In this document: positions 7,553 to 16,415 of the stretch, piece after piece
Layout: each line of letters starts with the position of its first letter
How positions within the stretch are numbered: position 1 is the stretch's first letter
NCBI GenBank assembly: GCA_027065515.1
Contig: JAMOOM010000158.1
Span: 1-34,629 of the forward strand
DNA from: Campylobacterales bacterium
GTDB lineage: Bacteria; Campylobacterota; Campylobacteria; Campylobacterales; Hydrogenimonadaceae
Direction of reading: 5' to 3'
Length of the DNA: 34,629 nucleotides
Notes under the pieces: model-generated
What the model saw: the letters and a program-made list of their open reading frames with translations, nothing else
Database searches by the model: none
What the model was told of the DNA's origin: nothing
Translations under genes and position numbers: made by a program

Positions 7553-9619
7553 TCAGGTGAGAATGTTGTAACTGATAAATGCAAGAATCCATGCCAGAAC
7601 ATTGGGATAGATCGTATAGAATGCGCGCCATGCCCATTGTGGGATTTCGGCATAGAAGGTGCTCATCGCCGCCAGGCATGGCGAGTAGATCATTATCAGA
7701 ATGATCATGGAAATGGCAGCGGCGAAAGGTATGTTTTTCTTGATCACATCGGTCAGATTCTTGTCTTCGTCGCTTGTGTGGTAGAGTACAGCCAATGTGG
7801 AGACGACTACCTCTTTCGCTGCCAGGCCAGAGATTGCCGCCACGCTCATTTTCCAGTCGAAACCGATAGGTCGAAGGACGGGTTCGATCGCTTTACCCAT
7901 GTCGGCCAGGTAGCTGTGTTCGAGAATCCATGAATTTTTTTCGATTTCGAGCCTGCTCTTTTCATTGTCGCTTTGAGCCATTTCGATCTTTTTGTCAAAC
8001 TGCTCTATTTGTGCTGAATTGACAGGATAGCTGCTTAGAAACCAGATGATAAAAGCGGCGGTAGCGATGAATGTTCCCGCCTTTTTCAGATACATCTTCG
8101 TCTTGATCCATAGATCGAGTCCCAGCGCCTTCAGAGAAGGAAAGCGATACTTTGGCATCTCCATGACAAAAGGCTCAGGCTCTCCTTTGAAGAGTGTAAG
8201 GCGCAACACTTTCGCGGTGATAAGCCCAAGTATCGCTCCTCCTATATAGATGCCGAACATCACATCCGACTGTATAGCCGGAGCGAAAAACGCACCTACC
8301 AGCAGTACATAGACAGGAAGCCTGGCGCCACAACTCATAAATCCAAGTACCAGCATCGTTATCAGTCTGTCTTTGGGGTTTTTGAGCGTTCTTGCCGCCA
8401 TATATGCAGGCACTGTACACCCAAAACCGCTTACAAGCGGGATGAAGGATTTGCCTTGAAGTCCGAAATGCTTCAAAACACCATCCATTACATAGGCCGC
8501 TCTGGCCATATATCCTGTCTGCTCCAAAATATTTATACCGAAAAAGAGAATCAAAATATTCGGAAGAAACATCACCACAGCGCCCACGGCCGGGATAATA
8601 CCTTCGCTTATCGCACTGTTTACAAATCCTTCGGGCAACATTCGGGCCGAAGCTTCGGAGATATTTCCAAAAACAGTATCGATATAGTCCATCGGAATGG
8701 ACCCCACTTCGAAAGTGAGCCAAAATATTGCATACATGAAAAAAAGAAATATAGGAAGCCCGAGTATCGGGTGAATCAAAATATTGTCGATTTTATCCGT
8801 CAATGTCTCTTTTTTTGGCGCTTTGAGGATCTGGTGGACGATTCCCTTGGCCAATGCGACACGCTCGTCGGCAAACACATCCTTTATGTCCTCTTCGTCG
8901 AATTCGATTTTAAGACGTTCTATCGCTTTTTGAAGCGGCTCGTGTACCTCTAAAAATATTGGGCGATCGTGCACCATCTGGTAGATATCCGGGTCTTCTT
9001 GTAGAAGTCTTATCGCGATAAATCGCGCGGGAAGCTTAAATTTCTCTTTTTCGAGAATTTTTGCAATTTTTCTCGCCTCCTCTTCGATACGCTCATCGTA
9101 AGAGAGTTTGCATTTGTATGTACTGTCGTTGTACGCCTGGATAGAGATGTCGAAAAGCTTTTCCACCCCCGTTTTCTCTTTGGCGGAAGTGTTTACCGCC
9201 TTGATACCCGTAATGTCGAAAAAACGGTCGGTGTCGATATCGCCGCCCATCTTTTTTATTTCGTCGTACATATTGAAAGCTACGACCATCTTCTTTTCAA
9301 GTGTGCAAAGCTGTAGTGTCAGATTGAGGTTTCGGGCGATCGTATTGGCGTCCACTACATTGATGATGAGATCGTAATCCTCATTCATTAGATACTTTTT
9401 CGTGACCTCTTCTTCGGGTGTGTATGCGTCTAGTGAATAGAGACCGGGAAGATCGATCATTTCGATATGATAGTCTCCTCTATCGAATTCGACTTTTTTA
9501 TATTCGACCGTGACGCCCGAAAAGTTGCCCACATGAAGATGTGCGCCGCTGATTGCGTTTATGAGCTGGCTTTTGCCTACATTCGGCTGCCCTACGAGAG
9601 CTATTTTGATCGTTTTCAT
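7553..9619 (-). CDS. feoB: Ferrous iron transporter FeoB
   Basis: FeoB is the inner-membrane Fe2+ importer with an N-terminal G-protein domain. The 688-residue product shows G1 GQPNVGKS (residues 10-17), G3 DLPGLYSL and G4 NMYD. A helical spacer region follows, then the polytopic membrane domain from about residue 283 with the two Gate motifs (GFGCTVPAYMAARTL, and the second half ending AISGLAAKEVVVSTLAVLY). The end of feoA overlaps its ATG by 4 bases. It is the last gene of the porin-feoA-feoB operon predicted to be Fur-controlled. Confidence 0.97.
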   Translation of the reverse strand: MKTIKIALVGQPNVGKSQLINAISGAHLHVGNFSGVTVEYKKVEFDRGDYHIEMIDLPGLYSLDAYTPEEEVTKKYLMNEDYDLIINVVDANTIARNLNLTLQLCTLEKKMVVAFNMYDEIKKMGGDIDTDRFFDITGIKAVNTSAKEKTGVEKLFDISIQAYNDSTYKCKLSYDERIEEEARKIAKILEKEKFKLPARFIAIRLLQEDPDIYQMVHDRPIFLEVHEPLQKAIERLKIEFDEEDIKDVFADERVALAKGIVHQILKAPKKETLTDKIDNILIHPILGLPIFLFFMYAIFWLTFEVGSIPMDYIDTVFGNISEASARMLPEGFVNSAISEGIIPAVGAVVMFLPNILILFFGINILEQTGYMARAAYVMDGVLKHFGLQGKSFIPLVSGFGCTVPAYMAARTLKNPKDRLITMLVLGFMSCGARLPVYVLLVGAFFAPAIQSDVMFGIYIGGAILGLITAKVLRLTLFKGEPEPFVMEMPKYRFPSLKALGLDLWIKTKMYLKKAGTFIATAAFIIWFLSSYPVNSAQIEQFDKKIEMAQSDNEKSRLEIEKNSWILEHSYLADMGKAIEPVLRPIGFDWKMSVAAISGLAAKEVVVSTLAVLYHTSDEDKNLTDVIKKNIPFAAAISMIILIMIYSPCLAAMSTFYAEIPQWAWRAFYTIYPNVLAWILAFISYNILT

Positions 9620-9843
9620 ATCTCCTCCACCTCTATGCTTTCCGCTTCCTCTTTTCTCAGTGCCACGCGGCTATCTGCGGCGCTTATCTCATAAGTGCCT
9701 TTGGCCAGCGTAAATTTTAGCATCTGCACCGTTTCTCCCTTTGCCAATCCCAGCGAGTGAAGTCTATTTTTTATACCTTCGTCGGAAGTGGTTATCTTTT
9801 TTATCTTCGCTTTCTGCCCGATAGGCAATTCGCTAAGTTTCAT
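9616..9843 (-). CDS. feoA: Ferrous iron transport protein FeoA
   Basis: FeoA is a small cytoplasmic SH3-like protein required for Feo transport. The 75 residues match the family in length and pattern (KLSELPIGQKAKIKKI, then LHSLGLAKGETVQMLK and an ALRKEEAESIEVEE end). It overlaps the upstream porin gene and the downstream feoB by 4 bases each, which implies translational coupling across all three. Confidence 0.95.
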   Translation of the reverse strand: MKLSELPIGQKAKIKKITTSDEGIKNRLHSLGLAKGETVQMLKFTLAKGTYEISAADSRVALRKEEAESIEVEEI

Positions 9844-11084
9844 AATAGTGCCTTAAAATTATAATTTAAAATTATCCGCAACTGATCATAGTCGGAGTCG
9901 GCTGTGGTTTTATCGTCAACGATAGCGTAGGCCAAAGTCGCATTGAACGTTTCGCCGATGGCGTACTCCAGGCTTAAATCGGTCTCCGCGGTTTCATAAT
10001 TGTAGCTATTATCCGCTTTAAAAGACCCATATACCACGCCCGCACTCAATCCTTCGACTCCGATCTGACCAAAGTCGTATCCTGCCCCCACGATCCATGC
10101 GTCGCCTTTTTGACCGATAGCATCGATGGTCTGATCCTCCAAAGAGGTAAAAAACGGTCCGCCGCCAAGGCTTCCAAACGCGCCGGTATCGCCATTGTCG
10201 CTGTTGTAGGCAGCTGTCAATGCCAGGCCGTTTTCAAATCCTGCTTCTGCGCTCACGCCCCATGTGGAGCTGTCGATGTCGCCAGTTAGTTTGTCGCCCC
10301 GGTCGCTTGCCGTGTCGTACTGTAAAGCGAAGGAGAGGGTCGCGAAATCGGTCGGAATTTCGTAGCCCGCTTCCAGATATACTACATCCGCGATATCGTC
10401 GATATCATAGTACCATGCCTGCAAAGATAGATTTTCGATACCTTCATAAACCGCGCTCGCTAGATAGATGCCGTTCGTGCTTTTGGCTGCACCAAGCACC
10501 TTTTCGACCGAGATGAATTTTCTGGCATCTATTCCGTTTTCCCATCCGGCCATCTGGTCGATTTTACCAAGGGTTAGAGTCAATCCCCCGATGTCGGTGT
10601 TTGTCAGCAGGTACGCCATGAAGTAGTTTGGCATCATACGGATATCGTCGCTGTCTGCATGAGGAGTATCTACTCTTTGGCGCCCGATTTTTACTTCGGT
10701 ATTGCCCCATTTGCCGTCGATAAATGCTTGGCTGAGCGTGGCGAAACCCTCTTTGTTTGCATCGAAAAAGTCTCCATTGACCTTGTTTGGATCGTCGTCT
10801 TGAAGCCCCATATCCTCGACGAAGTACCCTTCGACTCCCGCCATGATGCCGTTCCAGCGTTTGGAATCCAGGTGCACATGGCCACCTACGGCGAAGGCAT
10901 GAGTATCAGAAGAGCTGTTTTTACCTTCCGCGTCCCAATTTATATATCCTGTACGAATCTGTGCTTCGGTGTGCTTCAAAGGCTTGACCTGCCCGATAGT
11001 TTTCCTTGGTGATTGAAGCTCCTCCGCTATCAGTTGACCCGTTATCAGTGCCGCCACCGAGACTGAAATAATAATGCGTTGCAT
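9840..11084 (-). CDS. Outer-membrane porin (Opr/OprD-like) of the feo operon
   Basis: This 414-residue protein starts with a signal peptide (MQRIIISVSVAALITGQLIA, cut near residue 20). The rest is rich in Gly, Tyr, Asp and alternating beta-strand patterns and ends with an aromatic-bearing strand (QLRIILNYNFKALL). It includes KIGRQRVDTPHADSDDIRMMPNYF, a plug/loop pattern seen in the Opr/OprD-type porins of Campylobacterota. I infer that it forms a beta-barrel pore. Its 4-base overlap with feoA and the upstream Fur boxes point to outer-membrane entry of ferrous iron, although the solute is not shown by the sequence. A general porin merely placed in this operon remains possible. Confidence 0.85.
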   Translation of the reverse strand: MQRIIISVSVAALITGQLIAEELQSPRKTIGQVKPLKHTEAQIRTGYINWDAEGKNSSSDTHAFAVGGHVHLDSKRWNGIMAGVEGYFVEDMGLQDDDPNKVNGDFFDANKEGFATLSQAFIDGKWGNTEVKIGRQRVDTPHADSDDIRMMPNYFMAYLLTNTDIGGLTLTLGKIDQMAGWENGIDARKFISVEKVLGAAKSTNGIYLASAVYEGIENLSLQAWYYDIDDIADVVYLEAGYEIPTDFATLSFALQYDTASDRGDKLTGDIDSSTWGVSAEAGFENGLALTAAYNSDNGDTGAFGSLGGGPFFTSLEDQTIDAIGQKGDAWIVGAGYDFGQIGVEGLSAGVVYGSFKADNSYNYETAETDLSLEYAIGETFNATLAYAIVDDKTTADSDYDQLRIILNYNFKALL

Positions 11085-11105
11085 GTCATCCCTTTTTTAT
11101 AAATA

Positions 11106-11120
11106 TGATAATTGATATCA
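11106..11120 (-). promoter_or_regulatory. Fur-box-like site, proximal to the porin-feoAB operon
   Basis: TGATAAT-T-GATATCA fits the 7-1-7 Fur model (TGATAAT-N-ATTATCA) with 2 mismatches in the right arm. It lies 22 bases upstream of the porin start codon. Confidence 0.55.
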
Positions 11121-11167
11121 AATCAATGCCGGAATCTTGGCAGAAAATGGCTTAATACAAAATAAAA

Positions 11168-11182
11168 TGATAATAATTATCA
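11168..11182 (-). promoter_or_regulatory. Perfect Fur box upstream of the porin-feoAB operon
   Basis: TGATAAT-A-ATTATCA is a perfect 7-1-7 Fur box, 84 bases upstream of the porin ATG. With the proximal site its centre spacing is 62 bases. Iron-bound Fur would be expected to repress the operon here, as is known for feo systems in other bacteria. Confidence 0.85.
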
Positions 11183-11209
11183 GTAGCCAATAAAAAGCAC
11201 AGAAAATTT

Positions 11210-11347
11210 ATGAAAAATGAAACTTCTTGGAAGATGCGCTTGTAAATTATAGAGTATGCCAACTAAAAAGTCGGCATCTATTTCGATGACGAAGATATTG
11301 AAAAGCTTATGGATACTTTTAAGATGGCTTTGAGTTTTATGCTTTAG
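11210..11347 (+). pseudogene. Possible remnant of a small coding sequence (frameshifted)
   Basis: On the plus strand, three frames in succession give protein-like text: ATG AAA AAT GAA at 11210, NFLEDALVNYRVCQLK in a second frame (11221-11268), and KVGIYFDDEDIEKLMDTFKM followed by ALSFML and a stop in a third (11267-11347). The switch to the third frame falls in a run of five A (11265-11269). No single open frame joins them. The 3' end overlaps the end of modC. I do not recognise the family, and chance cannot be excluded. Confidence 0.25.
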
Positions 11348-12191
11348 ATATCGTCGGGGCGAAGGCTTTGGTGCTGACGGTGACGATATCTCCAATGGAT
11401 AGGGTATTGGCTTCCGCCTCATCGAGCACCACTTCGACGATCTGCTGGCCGATGGCGACAACGGCGATATGGATGACATCGCGCTTCAGGATGTCGAGCA
11501 GTTCACCTTTGAAAGAGAATTTCTGGCTTCCGGCAGTTTTGAGAAGCACTTCGGCGGGTGTGCCGTCTTGGATGATTTTCCCATGATCGAGCACCACGAC
11601 ACGGTCTGCGAGGCGATAGATCTCGCTTGGGTCGTGGCTGACCATCAGGCTGGTGGTGCCAAACTCTTTGTGCAGGCGCAGGATATCGAACTGCAACCTG
11701 GTGCGCATCGCCGGATCGAGTGCGGAGAGAGGCTCGTCCATGAGCAGTAGTTTGGGTCGCTTCATCAAGGCACGGCAAAGAGCCGCCCGCTGCTTCTGGC
11801 CGCCGCTGAGTGTGGCGGGGTGCCTGTGGGCCAGCTCTTCTAGCGATGTGAGATTCAGCAGGTGAGTAGCCAGCGTTTTATCGTTTTCCACGAACAGAAG
11901 ATTCTGGAGGATCGTCATATTTTCAAAAAGGGCGTAATCTTGAAAAACGAAGCCGATTTTACGTTTTTGCGGAGGCAGGGAGGATTTTGCATCCAGCCAT
12001 ATTTCATCGCCGACAGTGATCTTTCCATCCGCCTTTTCGAGGCCCGCTACGGTGCGGAGCAGTGTCGTTTTTCCGCTTCCGCTCTCTCCTGCGATAGCTA
12101 CAAAAGCGTGCTCTTCTATCTCGATGCTAACTTGCAGAGTCATCTCTCCCATGCTTCCTGCTAGGGGCTTTCGAATATCGATAGCTATCAT
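11337..12191 (-). CDS. modC: Molybdate ABC transporter ATP-binding protein ModC
   Basis: ModC is the ATPase of the ModABC molybdate importer. The 284-residue product has Walker [10 protein letters not shown] (residues 35-43), the ABC signature LSGGQ (128-132), Walker B LLLMDEP (148-154) and the switch His in [10 protein letters not shown]-terminal TOBE domain (from about 220) binds oxyanion and can inhibit transport. Its ATG overlaps the modB stop by 4 bases. It is the last gene of the seven-gene molybdate operon. Confidence 0.96.
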   Translation of the reverse strand: MIAIDIRKPLAGSMGEMTLQVSIEIEEHAFVAIAGESGSGKTTLLRTVAGLEKADGKITVGDEIWLDAKSSLPPQKRKIGFVFQDYALFENMTILQNLLFVENDKTLATHLLNLTSLEELAHRHPATLSGGQKQRAALCRALMKRPKLLLMDEPLSALDPAMRTRLQFDILRLHKEFGTTSLMVSHDPSEIYRLADRVVVLDHGKIIQDGTPAEVLLKTAGSQKFSFKGELLDILKRDVIHIAVVAIGQQIVEVVLDEAEANTLSIGDIVTVSTKAFAPTISKA

Positions 12192-12877
12192 CGAAAGGCT
12201 CCGAATTTTCGTTTTTGGTAGCGGTTGAAAATATAGACGCCAAGCAATACGATGAAACTGATTGCCACCATGACGGCACTGTAGATATGGGCTGTGGAGT
12301 AATCCATCGTCTCGACCAGCTCGTAGATCGCGACGGAAGCGACTTTCGTTTCGCCGGGGATCGATCCGCCCACCATCAATACCACGCCGAACTCTCCGAC
12401 AGTGTGGGCGAACGTGACGATGAGCGCGGTCATCAGGGATGGTTTGATGTTTGGAAGCGCTACTTTGAAGAGAGTCTGGACAGGGCTTTTGCCGGCGATG
12501 TAGGCCGCTTCTATCATATTTTCATTGAGGCTTTCGAAACCGCTTTGCAGCGGCTGCACCATGAAAGGAAAGGAGTAGAGGCAGCTGGCGATAACGAGCC
12601 CGGTGAAGTTGAATACAAGCTGCACTCCGAAAAGATCGTTGAAAAAGGAGCCGATCGGAGAGTTTATAGATAGCCCCCAGAGTATATAGAAGCCTAGCAC
12701 CGACGGCGGCAGAACGATCGGAAGCGATGTGATCGCCTCGGCGGCGGGCTTTAGTCGCGTGCGCGTGCGGCTGAGCCACCAAGCGGTGGGGAGGGCTATG
12801 AAAAACAAGATTACCGTCGTCACGGCCGCAAGTTTGAATGAAAGAATGAAAGGGGTCCAGTTGATCGTATTCATCAA
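12188..12877 (-). CDS. modB: Molybdate ABC transporter permease ModB
   Basis: ModB is the membrane subunit of the molybdate importer. The 229 residues contain about five membrane helices and the EAA-type coupling loop [22 protein letters not shown] that contacts ModC. The segment [19 protein letters not shown] near residue 165 is typical of ModB. It overlaps its neighbours on both sides by 4 bases. Confidence 0.96.
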   Translation of the reverse strand: MMNTINWTPFILSFKLAAVTTVILFFIALPTAWWLSRTRTRLKPAAEAITSLPIVLPPSVLGFYILWGLSINSPIGSFFNDLFGVQLVFNFTGLVIASCLYSFPFMVQPLQSGFESLNENMIEAAYIAGKSPVQTLFKVALPNIKPSLMTALIVTFAHTVGEFGVVLMVGGSIPGETKVASVAIYELVETMDYSTAHIYSAVMVAISFIVLLGVYIFNRYQKRKFGAFR

Positions 12878-13269
12878 AGCACCTTCAAAATTGAGAGTTC
12901 GCTTGCCTGAAAGAGAGCGATGGCGGTATCGCCCGGCGCGAAAGAGAGATTTGCAAGTGCGGCTTTGGGAACGACGCTTTCGACGGTTATATCTTCAAAT
13001 AGTAGCGTCAGCGAAACGAGAATGTTGCCTTTCGTGATTTTTTCGATCGTCATGGGAATCTGGTTGGATATCGCAGCATTCGGAAGCCGGTGTGAGCAGA
13101 GGGCTATATGGGTCGATTTGACGCCAAGCTCCACCTCTTTTTCTCTCTTTATACCCTGGGGAAGTTCGAGGGAGATCATCGTCAAACTCTCGCCGAAAGC
13201 GTCGAAAGTTACGCACGATATACCTTCATATACCTGGATGTTCACAATACGCGCGGGTATGCGGTTCAT
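12874..13269 (-). CDS. Two-domain TOBE (molybdate-binding) protein
   Basis: This 131-residue cytoplasmic protein looks like two tandem TOBE/Mop-like units (about residues 1-62 and 68-131). The second begins [20 protein letters not shown] and the protein ends with a strand like those of Mop proteins. Such proteins store or buffer molybdate or tungstate. Its place between modA and modB is the same as that of Cj0302c in C. jejuni, to my knowledge. Overlaps of 4 bases with modA and modB suggest a stoichiometric role in the same uptake system. It may also act as an accessory subunit of the transporter. Confidence 0.8.
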   Translation of the reverse strand: MNRIPARIVNIQVYEGISCVTFDAFGESLTMISLELPQGIKREKEVELGVKSTHIALCSHRLPNAAISNQIPMTIEKITKGNILVSLTLLFEDITVESVVPKAALANLSFAPGDTAIALFQASELSILKVL

Positions 13270-14027
13270 GGGAGCATATATCCATATCTTCGAAAGATCG
13301 CACGCGCCTGTGGGCCTAGAATAAAGTTGTAGAAAGCGCGACAGGAAGCGTCGTTTTTGGCGTTTTTGAGCAGGACGATTCCCTGGTCGATCGGGGTGTA
13401 GAGCGAAGGATCTACCTCTGCCCAGTGACGACCCTTCTTGAAGCGCTGCATCTTGGGGCTATAGAGTGAGGATTTGGCGACTATTCCGATATCCGCGGCC
13501 GTCATCGCGTAGGCTACAGTCTGCGAAATGCTTTCGGCGAAGATGATTTTTGGTTTGATGCGCGTGAAAAGAGCGCTGTTTTTCAGCGCTTCGACCGCCG
13601 CCTTGCCGTAGGGTGCAGTGTTGGGGTTGGCGACGGCGATACGCCGGATGGCGGGAGAATCGAGCAGAAAAAGCCCTTTGGAGAAGTTGCGTGGTTTGGG
13701 GGAGAAGAGCGCCAATACGCCTCTTGCATACACTCGTGGCTTCGTGATGGCGATCTTTTGCTCAAAAAGTGCCCTGGGATAGGAGATATCGGCCGATATG
13801 AAGATCTGAAACGGCGCGCCGTTTCGTATCTGGGCGGTCAGCTTGCCACTGCTTCCCATGATCGTGCGCACCCTGATATCGGGATGTTTTTTGGCAAAAG
13901 CCGCCTTGAGATCGTTCAGGGCGTAGCTGACATTCGCGGCTACGGCGACGGTGATCTCTTTGGCATGCACCGCCGTGAATCCAAAAACCATCCATGCGAT
14001 GACGATACCGAGCCACTTTTTTTTCAT
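13266..14027 (-). CDS. modA: Molybdate-binding periplasmic protein ModA
   Basis: ModA captures molybdate or tungstate in the periplasm and delivers it to ModBC. The 253 residues begin with a Sec signal peptide (KKKWLGIVIAWMVFGFTAVHA). The mature part has the binding-protein core EITVAVAANVSYALNDLKAAF and TIMGSSGKLTAQIRNGAPFQ, where the Ser and backbone groups bind the oxyanion, and a later SISQTVAYAMTAADIGIV segment. The gene starts 16 bases after the upstream porin stop and overlaps the TOBE gene by 4. Confidence 0.96.
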   Translation of the reverse strand: MKKKWLGIVIAWMVFGFTAVHAKEITVAVAANVSYALNDLKAAFAKKHPDIRVRTIMGSSGKLTAQIRNGAPFQIFISADISYPRALFEQKIAITKPRVYARGVLALFSPKPRNFSKGLFLLDSPAIRRIAVANPNTAPYGKAAVEALKNSALFTRIKPKIIFAESISQTVAYAMTAADIGIVAKSSLYSPKMQRFKKGRHWAEVDPSLYTPIDQGIVLLKNAKNDASCRAFYNFILGPQARAIFRRYGYMLP

Positions 14028-14043
14028 GCGACACTCCTCTTTT

Positions 14044-15612
14044 TCAAAATAGATAGTTCATCTCCAAACGATACTCGCTGTATGAAGGATCCGAGCCATC
14101 GAGATTTTTGTCGGCATCGACAAACCCCATCCGAATCCTCGCTTCGAGTCCCGGTATTTGCGATATTTTCCATATGGCACCCAACTCCAGAATTTTACGA
14201 TCGGAGGGGGTGAGGGGGATCCATTTGGCTTTTGCGGTATCGTATATCTTTTTGGTCTCGTCGAAATCTTCCACAACGAAGCGGAACATTGCCGTAATAT
14301 CTTCGGCGCTCCCCACTCCGTTTAGGTCGTAATCTCCACGTATCATCCATGTATCGGTATTCGCAAACCAGTTGTACTGTCCCATTGCACGGGTAAAGCC
14401 GCCGGTTGGAAACCCTCTCCAGGGAGCTACGATATCCGCCTTGTCGCCAGTGTGCGAATAACCAAGCCGCACTCTGTATGGCGTGTCCCGTTGCAGGTCG
14501 ATACGGGCGGCAAGCAGCCAGCCGTCCAGTGAGTGCGGGTTGCGATAGCCTCCATCCTGGCCCGATGTCGTGGTATGCCATGGGCTTAAAAGTCCAACCA
14601 GGGCCGCGCCTCCCACTTTCCCTCCACCGTTGTCCAGCTGATGCAGGTATCGCAATCCGGGCGCGATTTTCCATGTACCTGCCGTGAATTTATAATGCGC
14701 CTCCACAGTCGCACTGGAGAGCACCCCCGGTACGGCTGTATAGTTGAGCATCGCTTTTAGATTGGGCGTCGATGAGCTCCATATTTCGGCTATCAGGAGA
14801 TCGTGATGCGTTTTTTTGCCCGATTTTTTGTAGTTGTCGTACGAAAGGCCTTTGTGCATCGCCGAATCGTCGTTGTTGCTCCATATGTGGATCAGCCTCT
14901 CTTTGTCGGTGAGATTGGAGAGTGAGCAGTCGGCGTATGTAAGCGGATCGTGAAAGTTTGCATGGCTGCGCAGCTTCTGCCTGGTAAACCATGCCAGTTT
15001 GAGTGTATGTTTTGGCAGATCATGGCTGGTTATCGAGATGCCTTTGAAAGTGTTTGGAATCATTTTGGAGTCGTTGCTTTTCGCCAACAGACTTTCGAAT
15101 TTCTGACGGCCGTACTTGAGGCTCGTATTTCCAAGCCGATATTCCGCGTACAATTGGGCAATGACGTTTATGCAGTAATTGCCATCGAGATAGACATCCT
15201 TCCGGCTCAGGAGATCTTTGCCGGATTTGAGAAACCTGATATCGTTTTTATCCATATGCCATGGATTTTGACTGGTGTAGGCGTCGATCGTGGCGCCCAA
15301 TCCGCGCAGATATGCGGTTTTGAATGTCAAGCTGCCGCCGACTCCTGTAGCCCAGTTGTCTTTAGTTTTTCCTTCTATCTCCTCTTTCCAGTCATAAAAG
15401 AGAGCGTGCATACGCAGCCGGCCGTACCACACGCCTTTCTCGAAAAGCTCTCCAAGGCTCTTTGCATCGGAAGGGAGCACGTTGTATGTAAGGGTGCGGT
15501 TGGAGTTTAGGGTCCGTTTTGCGTGATAGACGTGTTCGGATGTCCCGGATGCCTGAACCGCAGAGGAGATGATGGCCGTCAGGAAAAAACCGGTTGAAAA
15601 AAAAGATCGCAT
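14044..15612 (-). CDS. OprD-like outer-membrane porin of the molybdate operon
   Basis: This 522-residue protein has a signal peptide (about residues 1-21) and then OprD-type features: KRTLNSNRTLTYNVLPSDAK, LGELFEKGVWYGRLRMHALFYDW, LRGLGATIDAYTSQN, EYRLGNTSLKYGRQKF and a C-terminal strand ending YRLEMNYLF, with terminal Phe as expected for BAM-dependent barrels. OprD porins form narrow, substrate-selective 18-strand channels. It sits 10 bases after modE and 16 before modA in one operon, so I infer that it admits molybdate or tungstate. The substrate is not shown by sequence alone. Confidence 0.85.
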   Translation of the reverse strand: MRSFFSTGFFLTAIISSAVQASGTSEHVYHAKRTLNSNRTLTYNVLPSDAKSLGELFEKGVWYGRLRMHALFYDWKEEIEGKTKDNWATGVGGSLTFKTAYLRGLGATIDAYTSQNPWHMDKNDIRFLKSGKDLLSRKDVYLDGNYCINVIAQLYAEYRLGNTSLKYGRQKFESLLAKSNDSKMIPNTFKGISITSHDLPKHTLKLAWFTRQKLRSHANFHDPLTYADCSLSNLTDKERLIHIWSNNDDSAMHKGLSYDNYKKSGKKTHHDLLIAEIWSSSTPNLKAMLNYTAVPGVLSSATVEAHYKFTAGTWKIAPGLRYLHQLDNGGGKVGGAALVGLLSPWHTTTSGQDGGYRNPHSLDGWLLAARIDLQRDTPYRVRLGYSHTGDKADIVAPWRGFPTGGFTRAMGQYNWFANTDTWMIRGDYDLNGVGSAEDITAMFRFVVEDFDETKKIYDTAKAKWIPLTPSDRKILELGAIWKISQIPGLEARIRMGFVDADKNLDGSDPSYSEYRLEMNYLF

Positions 15613-15622
15613 GAAATATCCT

Positions 15623-16414
15623 TCAATAAATACCGATCATGATCTGGCTCGCTTTGCAAAAAGCTGCAACCTCCATCCCGACTTCCAGTGCAAGTGATTC
15701 AAGCGCCTGTGTGCCAAGCTGTGCGCACAGGCGTGCCCCGCCATCCAAAGATACGATGACATCGTGATTGACACTTCCTCTTTCGATGCGCTCCACGATG
15801 CCCTCGAATCGGTTTTCCACTCCCAGTCTCAGGCTCATATCGGTCGAAAGAAGCAGAGCATTGGCTTTGAAGAGTGCGTAGAGACTGGAGCCTGTAGAGA
15901 TGTCGAGCTCGCTTAGGGAGTCGTTGGTGATCGTAGCCGTCAAGGGGTGTCCGCCTTTAAGATGCAGGGTGATCTGGGAGTTGACGGCACCTCGCTCGAT
16001 CCGTACCACTTCTCCGGCAAGCTGGTTTCTGGCGCTTATGCGCATCGACATGGAGTTGAGCAGTCGCAAATGTCCATCCTTTTCGTTGATACGGCGAGAG
16101 AGGTTGTGCAAAAACCGTTCATGCTCCTCTTCGAGGATGCGGAAGGTCTCCACCACCTCCCGGCCATAATCGGTCAGGCGTGTGCCGCCGCCGCCCTTTC
16201 CGCCGGTGACCCGCTCCACCAGGGGCTTTTCGGCCAGGTTGTTCATCGCGTCCACCGCGTCCCATGCCGCCTTGTAGCTCATCTTCATTGCTTTGGCCGC
16301 TTTGGAGATGGAGCCGGTTTCGTCGATGAGACGCAGAAGCTCCATCCGTCCATGTCCGAGAAAGGCGTGCTTCTCTTTTCCCAGCCAGAGGCGACCCTCC
16401 ACTTCGTTGCGCAT
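15623..16414 (-). CDS. modE: Molybdate-responsive regulator ModE
   Basis: This 263-residue protein has the full ModE layout. The N-terminal winged helix-turn-helix (about residues 20-105) contains GRMELLRLIDETGSISKAAK and MSYKAAWDAVDAMNN. Two tandem Mop/TOBE domains follow (about 122-190 and 193-263); the first has the SARNQLAGEVVRIERG signature and the second repeats it as ENRFEGIVERIERGSVN. Molybdate-bound ModE dimers usually repress mod operons. Here it is the second gene of the operon it is predicted to control, 1 base after modD. Confidence 0.95.
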   Translation of the reverse strand: MRNEVEGRLWLGKEKHAFLGHGRMELLRLIDETGSISKAAKAMKMSYKAAWDAVDAMNNLAEKPLVERVTGGKGGGGTRLTDYGREVVETFRILEEEHERFLHNLSRRINEKDGHLRLLNSMSMRISARNQLAGEVVRIERGAVNSQITLHLKGGHPLTATITNDSLSELDISTGSSLYALFKANALLLSTDMSLRLGVENRFEGIVERIERGSVNHDVIVSLDGGARLCAQLGTQALESLALEVGMEVAAFCKASQIMIGIY

Positions 16415-16415
16415 C

